From Sitta carolinensis (taxonomy: Eukaryota; Chordata; Aves; Passeriformes; Sittidae), in the NCBI GenBank assembly GCA_032173965.1, contig JAVUNC010000004.1, positions 25,025,001 to 25,089,000 on the forward strand: a stretch of DNA of 64,000 nt, given 5' to 3'. Position 1 is the stretch's first letter, and each line of letters begins with the position of its first letter. The notes beneath the pieces were generated by a model. The model had not been told where the DNA came from. It worked only from the letters and a program-made list of their open reading frames with translations, and did not search any database. Shown here piece by piece: positions 48,901-62,200 of the stretch. The position numbers and the translations under genes are program-made.

Positions 48901-51039
48901 ATTTTTAGTTGAAATCTTTTATACACTCTGTGAAGCAACTGATCGTGATATAATGTAACTTAGTAAATGCTAAAAGACAGAGACAGGTGCAAGTAGTGTC
49001 CGGTATCAGCACTATATTTAGGGGGTTAGTCTGTGTTCAGTAGAGATCACTGGTAGGTGCCTGTGTTCATATATTCATAATGACTTGCCTAAAGGTGTTA
49101 TTTGGGGTGTTTTTCCATAATTAAGGAAACATGTCACTTCTTTTTCAAACAGAATATGCCAGCAGAAAGCACTTTTCAGCCTAGAATGAAACGCATCTCT
49201 AGGAGCTAACCACAGCTCCAAATAACAGAGATGTTTCAATATGTTACAGAGTCCTGCATATTGACTAGTGGCTTCTCAATTAGAAGATTTATGATATATA
49301 TAAAACAGATGAAAACTGCAACCACCAGCTGTAAACTATTAATGCGAGAGTGGTTGACTTGTGCAGTCAGGTTAAGGTCAGTCGCTATGGGCCTTTGGGA
49401 AGGAATAGATTCCATATCATTCAGATCAATGTGCTTCTGTACATTCTCCTAAAACATTCCAATTTCCAGGCAGCCTGTATACTCTAACCATTTCCTGAAG
49501 CAATTAACAAAGTATAATGCAAAGCAAAGAGAGATGAAAACCAAAGAGAACTATTAACTGTAAAACATGGAGTAAATCTCATGTCACTTCTCACTTAGTC
49601 ATAGTTAAGTGCTGTTAATCATCTACTCTTTGTTGCATTGTCAGGTGAACAGCTGAGATTTTAGGTGATTTATATGCCTGTTCTTCATTTTGCAACTCAA
49701 ATGCCTGGAAATGCATGTGCTCTGCTGCCAAATGTCAGCTGGGAAGAGGTAACCTGCAGCTTTTTGTGCTCTGGGCGTACCTTGAGCTCCTCTTGAGTCA
49801 TCCCCATGGGAGGTATGACCATTTTCTAATTTGTTCATAAACAACTGGCTGTGTAAGTACCACCATACTCTTAGAATATCTCATCTTTCCAAATCCTACA
49901 CCATAACCCTTTGTACTGCAAATACTTCCAGTAATATATGACCAAGCTCTGGGGTCATGAATCTGGTAGTATCGGCATCAGAGGACTGAACGTAAGCATT
50001 TTGAACAGCTAAATTCAAATGTGTTTATTTTGGAAGAAATAAATCTAAAAGAAGACTAAAAAGCAGAACACAACTTTTGTTGTGGACAGACTGGATAATA
50101 GAAAATGCTTTTGAAAAGGAAAAAAATATTTCAGTCCTTCCATTTTTCTTACACAAGCACTGTTGGGACACATTTTTCCCTCTCTGACTCTTCTAAGGGC
50201 AGCAACTAACCTAAAAGATCATCTTTCTGTTTCAGAGGTATCTCTAGCACAAATTAAAATAAAGCCTGGGTGGAAATGCAGATGTTTTATATATGTTTAG
50301 AAACTGCTGTTAATGTTGTTAGATACTAAGTTCAGACCTTATGCAAGTAAAAGGAGCTTGGCCTTCATCCTGCCACAGGTTAGGAAATCCCTTCTGGGTG
50401 CAAGCCTCACACTGCAGCCTTTTGGTGCCACAGAAATGGCTTTAAATTTATCTATTTTCACTGAGAAGCTAAAAAGCTCTGTGACATTAAAGAAAAAAAA
50501 ATTTTTAGCTGTCATTACTCTTCTGGTGTTTCCCTTGAAGTATTTTTATGTCCTGAACTTCTCTAAAACTCAAGTCCTCTCTCAATATCTTTAATGTTAA
50601 GGCAGTTATTTCTGAGTACCTCAGGACAAAATTTGTGGATTAAAATGATGCCAAGAAATACTTATCTGTTTCTTACTGTTTCCTAGCATTGTGTTCTCTT
50701 CAAACTTAGAATAATCTAGTGCTCCCCTAGGGAGAGCAGTTTATGTAACTTTTTGCAGAAGGGAAAGCTGTATGTGCCTCAGTTGTGTGGTTCAGTATAA
50801 CACTTTGCAATATGTTGTCTTTCAAGAGAAGAATAATACATTTTGGCAGTTACTCTAATGGGGGAGTGCTGATCCCTGTTGGATAGAGCAATGTGTTTTT
50901 TGTTCTCTCAGAGTAGTATTTTCTTTTGTTATTACTTACTTTTTGGTTTGCATTAAGTTATTTGCTACTGGCACTAAACTCCTTGTTCATTTGGGACAGG
51001 TAGTTGACTGATTTGCTTTATCTGATAATAGATACCATG
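48901..51039. other. Intergenic, no recognised gene
   Basis: AT-rich sequence between two CR1 copies. Frames at 49231-49452, 49641-49844 and 50313-50594 are short and unrecognised. I see nothing else. Confidence 0.6.
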
Positions 51040-51282
51040 CTATGCAATGGCCTCAAGCTGTGCCATGGGAGGGTTAGATACAAGGCAGAAATTAGTATAG
51101 GAAGAAGTTTTTAAGCATTGGAATGGGCTGCCCAGGGAAGTGGTGGAGTCACTATCCCTGGAAGTGTTCAATAAATTGACATGGACAATGTTACGGTTTA
51201 GTGGACAAGGTGGTGTTTGGTCAAAGGTTGGAATTGGTGATCTTTGAGATCTTTTCCAACCTAATAATTCTGAGATTCTATG
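51040..51282 (+). mobile_element. CR1 LINE, short 3' end
   Basis: A short CR1 tail beginning ATGGCCTCAAGCTGTGCC. It runs through GAATGGGCTGCCCAGGGAAG, CACTATCCCTGGAAGTGTTC and GGTGATCTTTGAGATCTTTT, then CCAACCTAATAATTCTGAGA, and closes GATTCTATGG. Unlike the copy at 48466-48900 it uses the TGCCATGGGAGGGTTAGAT version of the tail, which suggests a different CR1 subfamily. The minus-strand frame at 51040-51366 covers it and is spurious. Confidence 0.92.
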
Positions 51283-54106
51283 GAATTTGAAATCTGTTGC
51301 TGTCTGGAACTGTGATGATGTCCAGAAGACAAGAAGAGCTCTAAATATCCCCTTTTTAATGTTCAAGGAGAAAATATATTACCATTTAATTTTTGAAAAA
51401 AGCATATTCACATCCTAATATACATCCTGCAAATATCCATGTTTTTATGAAGATTCTTGACAAATTTCAGCTTGCCTTTCTGGATTTAATTTCTTTTCAA
51501 GCCACTTGTATATACAGACCTCTAAGCCTACTGTATTGAGGGTGTCAGTGACTTGAGAAGTGTAGCTTCCTGTTTGTCTGCTGTAAAGTCCTCTAGATAT
51601 TTTCAAATCTTTTTTCCCTTTCCCAAAGCTTTTTCAAACCTTTTTGGTTAATCTGTAGTAGTTTTCCTATGTTCTTAAATGTTTTACAAGCCTATTTAAT
51701 CAGTCAATTTTACAGCAGTATAAAAGTCACTGAATGATATGTTCTCCAATAGTCATGGCTTGGCTCAACACTAACAGGATAAACAGGTCCATAGATCTTT
51801 CTACATCACCACCTATTTATTCTTTTCTCAGGCCTGACTTATGGGATAGACTTTATTTATTTCCCTATATCTGAGCAGCAATGCCATGTACCTCTACTTG
51901 GTTAACAAGTCTGTGTGACTGCAGAACATTTCAGTCATGCTTCAATTATGTTTATTGTCAAACTTTTAACTTCACATTATCTGTTCATACATGTTAAAGG
52001 TGGATCTAGAGACAGCTGAAATAAATCTGAGGCTTTGCACTGACTTCAGTGAGCCTCATTTCTGTCTCTATGGGAACACCCAAACTTTTTAATTAAATAT
52101 GTAAGTTGGACATACCTTTGTCTGTTATCTGTTAAGTAACTTAATATTAAAATTTATTATTTAGAGCATGTCACTCTGACATCTGGTGAATATGATGTCC
52201 AAACAACAGAATCTTTTACTGTTAGCTCTTGCTATTCAGTGTCTGACTCTTGCCTTTCAGAAAAGCTCTCTTAAGATTTTAAATAGGTTCTAATTCTCTA
52301 TGCAGCTTCCTGCATTGTAGAAATATATTTTATGAGAGTATGCTTTCTTCACCATTGACTGCTGGGATTAAATGCAGTAACATTATCCCATCATTATGCA
52401 TTTCAAAACCTGTCAAATTCATGTACTATCTGAAAGGAGACTATCCCCAGTTCATATATATAGAAGGAATTCATATTTGTTCTGTGAGTCTTCTGATATT
52501 CATTCCCTGCTATGCACAAAGGTTATGTTAGGTTTCTTCATGTGGTTTCAGATTTATGGCTGCAGTGGTATCGCTAATCACAGGAGACAAGTCTGAGATG
52601 GAAAAAGGAGTTAAAAATTGTTGGCAGTTCTCTGGGAAGCTATTTTAAATCTTCAGATATTCATCATTTCAATGAAGAGAAAACATATGAAGTGTTATAA
52701 GAAAAAGGTTTGCTAAAAACAAATTCCAAGTATAATAAGAGAGGATGTGGAGATTTGGTTGAGTTACTGAGGAAAAATTGTAAAGAATTAAATAGGAGCA
52801 AAAGAAAAAATCCAGAAAAATTAAGACATGTGACGATAAAGCAAGACCATGCACTATAAAATACATATTATATAAGTACAACAACAGGGAAAAAAACCTA
52901 TTCCACTTGGTGAAGAGGGAAAGTTGTGGACAGATAAAAATTAAAATATGGAAATATTTAAATATTTCTTAGCTTCATTTCTCAGATTATTACTTAACAA
53001 ACTGCTATTTAGACAGGTAATAACTGGGTGAAAGCTCAGGTTAGACCAGTTGAAAGACAGATGGGAGAACACTTAAAGGAGTTTAACAAATTATCTGGAT
53101 CATAACACCTGTGCCAGGATATTGTAAAAACTGGCAGAATCAACCACATATCATTATTAATCTTTGGTGTTTGTGGAGGGTAAATGAAATTCTGAAGGAA
53201 TGAGAATTTGGTACCTATTTTTATCTTATTATGAATAGAAGGGTTTTATTCTTTATTCTGGAAAAGAGAAAAACAAGTCCCTCCAAATATTAATTTTCAT
53301 TCTCTCTGGAAAGGACAAAAAGAAATGGCCTTTCAGTGTAGCAAGGCAAGTTTGGATGAGACAATCAAACACTAAAAAAAATAATAAATCTTTCTAATGT
53401 TAAAGGGGTACATATTCATGGAAACAGTTTGCTTAGAGAGTTTTGAGGGCACAATCACGGTACATTGTTAAGATTAGGTTTGTCAAGCATCTGCCAGGAA
53501 CAGTGTAGGCACATTTGACATTCCCTGTTTATAGGGAAGAAATGGATTACATTGTCTCTCAAGGATCCTTTCACATTAGATACTTGCTTTCTTCTTATAT
53601 CATTATTCAAAATATTTGAGTCTCCTAACCTCTCATTGTGCCCCTCTCTTTTTGTTTTGCAGCATTCTTGTTTTGTGGGGCTGCTTGTTATTTCTCAAAG
53701 TTTATGATTCATAAAGCAGAGACTGGGATTTTTCGCAGCACCTGCTAATAAGGATTTAAATTTGTTGGCAGTTAGATGCCTGTTACAGACCTTTCTCTAG
53801 TGATACTAGAAATAGAATCATTAAAAGGTATTTGGTTTTGAATACAAAAATGTCAAACTATCTGAAAACTTACTGCAATTTTATGATACTATGATTCTGT
53901 ATGTGAAGGCTTCTATTTCTTCTTTGGTTTATCTTCTATCTCAGCAACACCTAACTAAAACTGAAAATTATGTCTTAAAAATGTTGTTATATGTCTGAAA
54001 ACTCAGCTGTAATTACACTGTTGTTACTATCCAAAAGATAAAAATTAAATAAGGCTCTTTGTACAAGTTTTGGTAGTGTCATTCTGCATTTATTTAGAGG
54101 TAGAAG
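51283..54106. other. Intergenic, no recognised gene
   Basis: AT-rich sequence. A 20-odd base stretch at 53879-53901 (TTTTATGATACTATGATTCT) resembles the last bases of a CR1 element, but no CR1 body lies upstream of it, so I do not call an element. The short frames are unrecognised. Confidence 0.55.
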
Positions 54107-54219
54107 TTTCCTTCCTTCCTTCTGACACTTCCTCCCTCCCTCCCTTCCTTCCGACACTTCCTTCCTTCCGACATTTCCTTCCGACTCTTCCCTCCTTCCC
54201 TCCCTTTCTCTCTCTCCCA
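54107..54219 (+). repeat. Polypyrimidine (TTCC)n tract with GACACT-type interruptions
   Basis: A run of TTCC/TCCC units broken at intervals by GACACT, GACATT and GACTCT, ending in TCTCTCTCTC. The interruptions recur in a similar context, suggesting local duplication of a compound unit. Reading it on either strand gives Glu/Arg/Gly- or Ser/Pro/Leu-rich peptides (frames at 53987-54291), which are artefacts. Confidence 0.9.
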
Positions 54220-57200
54220 CAGATTACTCACTGCAAAGGTGTTAAATACAACATAGGGATGATCAAAGCAGCTTAAGTTTAGGAACTGCATTTCCTTGCC
54301 AGCAATTTATAGCAGAGCAGATGTGTATGCAAATTACACCTATCTTAATTCCAGAGATCACTATCTCAGTCAATTAGTTTAAAATAACTTATATCTTTGA
54401 AACATAAAATGTGATCAAGAAGCTTTAATGTTGGATAAAGGAGTTGTCAGGAACTACCCAACCAAGGGCAAGGCTGAAACATATGGTCACATTTTCCCAG
54501 CTTTCATTTACCTCATGGGAGCTCTCAGTAAAAAAAAATCAATGACAGGGTCTTCAAATGTATAAGAGTAAGAACTGTGTGCACATGTTAGAGGTAATAA
54601 GATGTGTCTTGTATTACAGATTATTTGCTTTTGGGTAAATGTATTGTAAAGAGTATGAAAACCAATGTTTTCCTCTACCTGAAAAAGGAAGCTGTGACAT
54701 TTTAAATGCAAACACGTCCAACCTCCCCACCCCTCCCCCAGGCTTCTATGTGGAACAGTACAGACTGAAGCATTGAAGTCCACGTGTTTTCATCTAATTG
54801 ATTCCCCCTTTACTTTTGCTCACTTATGTAGCTGCTCATTGCAGAGCTGTCTGTGCAGAAGCCCCTTGTATTCTTGTACTCCTGCCTTCCTCAAAAGTCA
54901 GTGCAACCTTCATTACTCTCAAGACCAGCCTCTCCTAAAGAGATCTGTCAGAAAAGGCATTCAGCAGCCTTGACAAATAACTATCAAGACTTTGATTTCA
55001 CAGAGTGAAATAATTTGTGGGTTTAGCCTTTCATTCAGCAAGTCCTATTACCTGAGCCCCTCTGTCCACAATTGTTGAACACATATTTTTAACCCGTAAG
55101 TCCTCAGGTGGCAGATGGTGTGGTTAAAATCATGCTAAGCACTGGCTACTTTCAGAGATCCCGTAAATGCTTGCAGTCTTGCAGTAACTCTCCTTGAGGG
55201 ACAGAGGAGGTCTGCAAATAGCAGCATTGGCTGAGAAGGGATAGTAGAGTATTCTCAGCAAAACACACATTTTTCACACCGTGGGCAGGAAGGGTTCAGC
55301 AGCCACAGGAGAGATTGCTGTGGGAGCAGTTGTATTTGTATAAGAGTAAGTCTCCTTTCCTGGACCTGTATGCCTTGTATTCAGGCTGCTGGTGTAATGC
55401 AAATGCATCATGAGCCTGACAGTTCCTTTTTTTTTTTCTAAATTCGTTTTAAGTCACTAGTTTCTATGTCCCTTAAATTTGGTGCCATCTTTTTCCTGTC
55501 CCATTCCTTTCTTTGTTATCATAATTACAGCTGGTTCAACAACAAAATATTTAACGTCTTTACTTTCAGCCCGACATTGAAAGTATTGATTTAACACGTG
55601 CTTTGTTGTGTTTCTTTTCTTGTTCAGGGTTTATTGGAAGGCAGACTGTCAGCTGATACATGCATTTTTTCTGTTCTTCATATATGAGACCCTGATAGAA
55701 CACATAAACAACAGCTACTCTTTTTTTTTTCTAAAGAACAAAAGAATGCTGCCAAGATATATTCCACTTATATCTCTGAGTACAATAACCTTCCTCAAGC
55801 ATTTCTATATGTTGGCAAGATGCTTTGAGTAGGAAGCATTTCCCCTCTCATTCCTTCATATCTTCTCTTTTCATTTCCTGGATTTTATTTGCAAACTGTT
55901 TGACAAGGATATTCTCCCCATACCTAGAATATTATTGTTACACTGCTACTTTTAAATCCCACGAGGTTCTGAAGAAAAAGAGATATATTTAGAAATACAG
56001 TCTGCTGTCTAAAGAGGATCTTCTTATTGGTATGTCATCAGTCACTCTTTCAACAATAGAGAGAAAGGCTCCCAGGAAAAGGTTTTCTAATACGAAAACC
56101 TCTATCCTGATAGAAAACACTTCTGAATACTAAAAATACAGTGCCCAGTGATTTACATAGGACTTATCCTCCTTGAAGGAGATATGAGTAGAATTACTCC
56201 TCTATAGCATTAAGCAAAGTGGTAAAAAGAGCAGTTTTAGTTTGCTGTGCTATGTATGCATCATTTTAGTGTACCTGTACCTTTGCTGTTTATTTTTGAT
56301 TTTTTTTTCCTGATTCTATTATTTTCCAGTGAATTTATGCATATACTCATGTGTTGTCATAATGGCTTTGTCTGTTTTGTTCTCACATCATGCATGCTTG
56401 AAACGAGTTAAATATAAAAGGAAAGAGAAAACATCTGTGGCAGGTTTTTCCTTCATGTTATTTCAGAAGAGAATAGTTCATTGCTATGCTAATGGAGAGC
56501 ACGTGGCACAGGGTAATTGTTAAAAAACATTCCTTGCAGACATCCATCATCTTTTATTGTTGAACACTCAATATTCTGCTCACAGTAAAGATATAATTCA
56601 CTCTGGGCAATAGAACACCAAGCTGAATGCCACACTAATTGCAACAAACCTCTGCAGTGTCTAGACATGAAGGTGTATGAATAGAGTCCAGTCCATAAAC
56701 CACTGTGCTCTGGTGTGGGGGCTGGCAGTAACACATACTCAGCTGAGGAAGAACAACTATGAAGTGAATTTATCAGAGACAGACAGGTCCCAGAAACTCT
56801 CATTTCATTCTAACAAGACTGATTTACTTAGACTATGTATGGAATATATGTATAGAGTGAATAATGTCTTTATTAACGATATGGATATAATATTGCTCTA
56901 CAGAACTGGAAAATGCTCACCTTCTGTCCAGAAAGCAATCTTGTACTATCCATGAAGCCAGCTCATAGTTATTCCACATGGCCTTAATATTTATGAGTAG
57001 AAGCAGAATGGTCCACAAAACCTACCAATAGCTAAGCTAAACAGACCTGGTTTTCCTTTCAAACATTTAGATGAAGATACTGAAAAAAAAAATTATAAAA
57101 AGACTTTTTGAAACTCCTTTTTAAAATGAAGGGGTAATATAATTCTGAACTACCTAAGGGTGTTTTGTGACTTGTTTAGTGCTTTCATTGCATGTTTCAG

Positions 57201-59084
57201 AGTCACCTAAAAAGGCACTGCTATGTTCAACTGCTGAGTATTGCTATTATTAATGAAGGACTATAATGGTTCTAAATTTAGAGTTATAGTCCAATACAGA
57301 GTTTAAACTCTTTGCTGGGGTGCAGCCATGAGGGTCAGCATGTAAGCAGTCCCTGCCAAGTACTGACACTGACATATATAAGATGGTGCCTGCTTGTGTC
57401 TCATTATTTTGATTTGAAGACACTGTACCATAAACATTTACTATGCTAAAACCCCAAGAGAAGATGAACATGCTGATAACATGAGCGTAAAGCTGTCAAA
57501 GGCAGATAACCTTGAGTATGGCTCCAAGCAGAGCTTTTGCAAAACCACAAGCTGAATGTGCCCTTTGAACACTGCAACATATATTGTAGTCTAAATCTTA
57601 AACGCACACATCCTAGAAAAAAAATCCACCACCCTATGAAAATGTTAGAAATAGCACTTTCTATTTTATGCTATATATTTAGAATAGCCATCATTTGAAA
57701 AAGTGAAGGGTAACTTACTCATGTCAGCATTTAAGCTTCCTAGAAATATGGGGGCAGCATGAAGAATTTTTTTTAGTTTGTAGTTCTGTGAAGTATTTAT
57801 TAGACCACACTTGTTTCTTTGGTCTTGTACCTCCAATGTACATAGTCCCTGATGCTGATTTGTTGTATGAGATTCCTTTAGGGTGTGGAACCCCTGAGAA
57901 ATATCGGCAGCAGGCAGGCAGTGATGGCACGTGCTCAGGATGGAACAAGAGCAGCAGGAAGGGGATACAGTGGTGAGGAGAAGGCTGTGCTCAGGAAAAT
58001 CTGCCTGGGCAGTGTAATTCTGTACAGTAATGCCTGGCCTGGAGGGGTCAGACAACCTCCCATTCAACACAAGCTGAGGGATATCTCAGGGTTTCTTCCA
58101 GCTGTATTTTTTGCAGCTCTACTCTAGAGAAGCTCATATGGATTTAGAAGACTAAACAGATAATTCTTGAAAATGTGGTTAGTACTGACAGGGTGCCATC
58201 AATGTTCTTCTGCCAAATACTTTCAAGTCAAGCTTTTACTTAAGGTGGAACTAAAATGACTCTCTTATGTGCTTATGAGAAACACTGTTTGATGGGGGTT
58301 AATGCACACAAAGCGTAAAACATAGTGCAAGGATACTCCATACTGCTTCTCCTGAGAAAACAGTTAATGAATTCATGGTTAGTGGTTCAGTACTTTTTGC
58401 GTTGCATCAAGCTCTTGTGCAAAGAAATCTTCCATCCTCTAATTTATTAGAGGAGAAGAAAAAATATTTCAATAACACAGATACCATTCCTTAGTAAAGT
58501 TTAGACATGCTGTTGACTCACTCATATCCTCAAAAATAAGTATATGTATATGAGAATCACTGTTTTTCCCCATAAAAGAAACATTTTTGGGTTTATTTTT
58601 GGAATTTAACTTATTCAATAGAATATAAATAAGCGCTAGTGTAGCACATGCTCACAGCAAGAACAAATGCTGTCTCAAAAGTGATTTACCAGACAGGAGC
58701 CTGCTGTTACCATTTCTTTGCTCTGCAGGCCCTTGTTGCTGAGAAAACGTGAGTCAAGCCTAGCTCTTTGCTATCAGAAAATAGATGGTTGAATTATTTA
58801 ACATATGAGAGACCGAAATGATATGAGCACAAAAGGCCAGCAAGTTTCTAGTCTCCAGAGACATTTGTAAATCCTGTATCCATGAAAGTGATACACTTTT
58901 TATCTAGGTCAGACTGCCAAATGTAATACATATTTATATATCTTCCATTCCAGGCTAAGTATCATGTCAAAAATGTCATCAGGAAGTATGAACAAACACA
59001 TAGTGATAGTACCCATTATCTTTGTGGTTACATTCAGTTTTTCTCTCAAGGAAGTCCATTTTCCATATATTTACTAATTGGTAA
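54220..59084. other. Intergenic, no recognised gene
   Basis: AT-rich sequence. The 134-codon minus-strand frame at 57666-58070 and its overlapping partners on both strands have no recognisable domain. Sequence at about 58500-59084 upstream of the LTR end may include the rest of a diverged LTR, but I cannot recognise it. Confidence 0.55.
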
Positions 59085-59222
59085 CTGGTGGGTGATTTCT
59101 TCCTGTCCTTTTCTCCACCCATGAGTGTTTCATTGTGTTTTCTCCCCCCTGTCTAGCTGGAGAGGGGTGTGACAGAGTGGTTTTGCTGGATACTCAGCAT
59201 CCAGCCAGGGCTAACCACCACA
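59085..59222 (+). mobile_element. ERV LTR 3' end (avian ERVL-like)
   Basis: The sequence resembles the end of an avian LTR: TTCCTGTCC, CACCCATGAGTGTTTCATTG, TTCTCCCCCCTGTCTAGCTG, GAGAGGGGTGTGACAGAGTG and CAGCATCCAGCCAGGG. It ends CTAACCACCACA, the expected CA terminus, at 59222. The right edge looks intact and the left edge is uncertain. It differs in sequence from the LTR near 20.6 kb, so the two come from different families. No retroviral coding sequence follows. The family label is from memory. Confidence 0.65.
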
Positions 59223-62200
59223 ATATTTTATTAAAATCAATGTCTGTAAAGAGGAAAAAATGGTGGGATTTTTTTTGTGAGGTCAGGTGAGGGACAGACA
59301 GAAACAGTCCTGCTAAGAGATGGAGTGCCCTCCTCCTTAAGGAAACTACGAGCGTGATTTTGTGCAGGTCTTTACAACCTTGTCTGTCTCTCTTCTCAGG
59401 CTACAATTTGATCACTCTCCCATCTGCTTTTTCTCCATAAGGGTGAAGATAGTAAACAGCTGTGAAATGGCTAGAAACTCTTCACTGTCTCTGTATAGCA
59501 AGTAAGGCACACCGATGTGATGGCAACCCCCCAAATGTTGGCTGCAGGGGGCTTCAAGCCCTGCACACCAGGAGTGCCTTCCCATGTAACAGCAGTGAAG
59601 TAGATTCCTCTTCACTCTCATACCTTCATTATCCACAAGAATGGTCACTTAAGGGTCGCTGAGCTGCAAAATCACCTAGAAACAGGAAATGCCGAAAAGG
59701 AAGTAAAGAGAACAGTAAGCAAGAAAAAGACAATTTTTTAGGTGAGGTAATGCTCCTGCCCTGGAGGGACAGAGTGTCCTGGCCTCTGCTACAAAACTCC
59801 TGGACATTGCTTGTCCATTGACTTTTCTCATGGCCGTTGTCTGGAAAAGTCTCATGTTTTAGTACTTGACTGAATACATTTAAGTTAAATGCTCAAAGCT
59901 GCTGAGCACTCAACAACTGCCACTGAAAGTATTATACATGCTTAGATAAGCATCCAGGCTGGAAAATATGTAAGTCTGTAAATAAGGGATTTATCCATGT
60001 GTTGACGTTTGAACCTTGGCTGCTTCTGACCCAGTAGTTATCAACTGTGTCATAGCAAATTTGCATAAAGTGATGCTGTCTCTAAATCCTTAATTCTACT
60101 ATTTGTTAACTTTTAAATCCTTGACTTTGCAACCTGACTGATTCTTCAGAAGAAATGTCTGTATAGTCTTAGGTTTTTAGAAGACAGACTAAAATAACAG
60201 AAATTTTCTCATGAGAAATTATCTGTTGACAGAATCAGAGCCTTCTGTTGCAGAGATCTTTGTCACTTCAGCAGCAGAATAACTGATAGCAGTATCAGAT
60301 TGTCATCAGCTGTTTACCAGCAGTTAAGGAGAATGAAAAGTGCCCTTTCCAAGGTTCTTTATAGCCCATAGTGGATATCAAGCTTGGGAAATTAGAACTA
60401 CGCTAAGATGCATTAGAAGGTGCATCTTGAAGAGAAAGATCCTTTGGTAGTTAGAGATGCTTCTTTGCTACATCTGTCATAGTCTTTCCATCAGTCCTTT
60501 GAAGTCAGTCCTCTTTCTTAGCTAATCTCAGGCTTAATAGCTTCTCCTGGATCTTTAGCCGTTACTTGTACTAACCTAGTCCTAGAACTGTGTCCTTATT
60601 GTCCTTGGTTTTGCATGGTAGTCTTCTCCTTGCTGCCAGAGTGCCAAAGTTGGGAATGTTCAAGACCACATCTTGAAATTTTTTTCTTGTGAAAAAAATA
60701 TTCAGTAAGGTTTTATAAGAAAAGCATGACACACTGTTATCTTTGGATATGTCCTGCCACTTGTAATTCTACCATGGAAGCATTATTTGCCCATTTCCAC
60801 TGTGCTGCCTCTGTCTGTGTGGTCTCTGAAAGGATCTGATATAGCAGCCAAAATCTGTGAGAAGCCAAATGTATTTGGGGGCTCATATCCTAAATGTGTT
60901 TAAATGTCAAGCTGTTCATGTCAGCTAAGAAACAGAGCCAGTCTAACCTGCCACTTGCTTTCCCGTGCATCCTAATCTGCTGCAGCACTGTGGGAAGAAA
61001 GCCAGTGCAGTGAAGAGTAACATTCACTGTCCTGTTTCAAAATAAAGCACAGGAAATCTCAAATTGTGCTACATAATCCCAAAAGAATAACTCCTGAAAT
61101 CTTCGCTTTAAACGTTTCTTGTGCTTTGTTGAACAAAGCAGCTGACAAACCATTTGCAGGCTTGGTGTTGAACAGTGAACTTAGGCTGGGGAGGGGAAGA
61201 TCATTTAACAGTGACACCACATAATTTGTTGTTACTGAAGTCCATATTTATCCTATTAATAAAGAGTTCGGCATTAACATTTTGTGTAAATGAGGATAAT
61301 TTATTAAGTGAAAAAAAAAAGAAACTAAGGAAAACAGATTGCTCCAGAGGGCAAAGAAATATATCACTGCAAACATACATAATGAATGCAATATATAAAG
61401 CACTTTTAATTAAAAGTTTTTAACTTGAATTATATAATTTGATTGCAAAAGTTGAGCATGTTTTATTAAGCCAAACTTCTCTGCTGATCTTTATACACCA
61501 TTTAACAGAAAATAACCATTATGTTTATAGTTGTCTCTTTTTCATTAAGAAATTTTTTATTTATAACTTACCAAAGGCATGTAAGCAAAACATTTGGGAT
61601 CTGTGGTTTTCACCAGAATTTCCTCTGAATTAATTTCCATCTGTCTAGGCCTTTTAACAATGATAGTTTTTCTTCTTTATAGGGCTGGTGAATAATACTA
61701 ATTCTTGCATACTGCTTTTTATAACAGACTTGAATAATTTCCATCAGCCTGGGAGCATGAGTGCTTATTGTCCATCTTCAAACATATGCTATACATTACA
61801 TATGTTTAAAGACACACATAGCAAAGAAGCATCTGCTGCAATAAGGAATCCTCTCTGGATGATTGTTTGCTTTGAGGATGTTAGTGAAGAAAGTTGTCTC
61901 AACTCTGTCCCACAAGACCTCTGGTTTGCATACGAACTTGTTGCACAGAACAAAGAAAAACTGTATTCCCATCTTTTGAAAACATTGAACAATTTGAGAG
62001 GAAGTTGGATACAGATGGTAAATATAAGTGCTTTCTTTCTTATGGCTCTCACTGTCATCAACAAGTGCCCACTGAGATGAAGCCATGAACAGCTCTGGGA
62101 ATGATCCATCCCCTTCTCTTTAATTTTAAGGTTCAATATCAACAATGGAGTAAGTTCTGAAACTTGCAATAGGGACTGGATGTCCAGTCAAGAAATAAAG

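Noticed and set aside
53879..53901. Possible very short CR1 terminus (TATGATACTATGATTCTGT)
   Set aside because: Only about 20 bases match and no CR1 body precedes it, so it could be chance in AT-rich sequence.
53987..54291. Glu/Arg/Gly-rich minus-strand frames
   Set aside because: They are translations of the polypyrimidine tract on the opposite strand.
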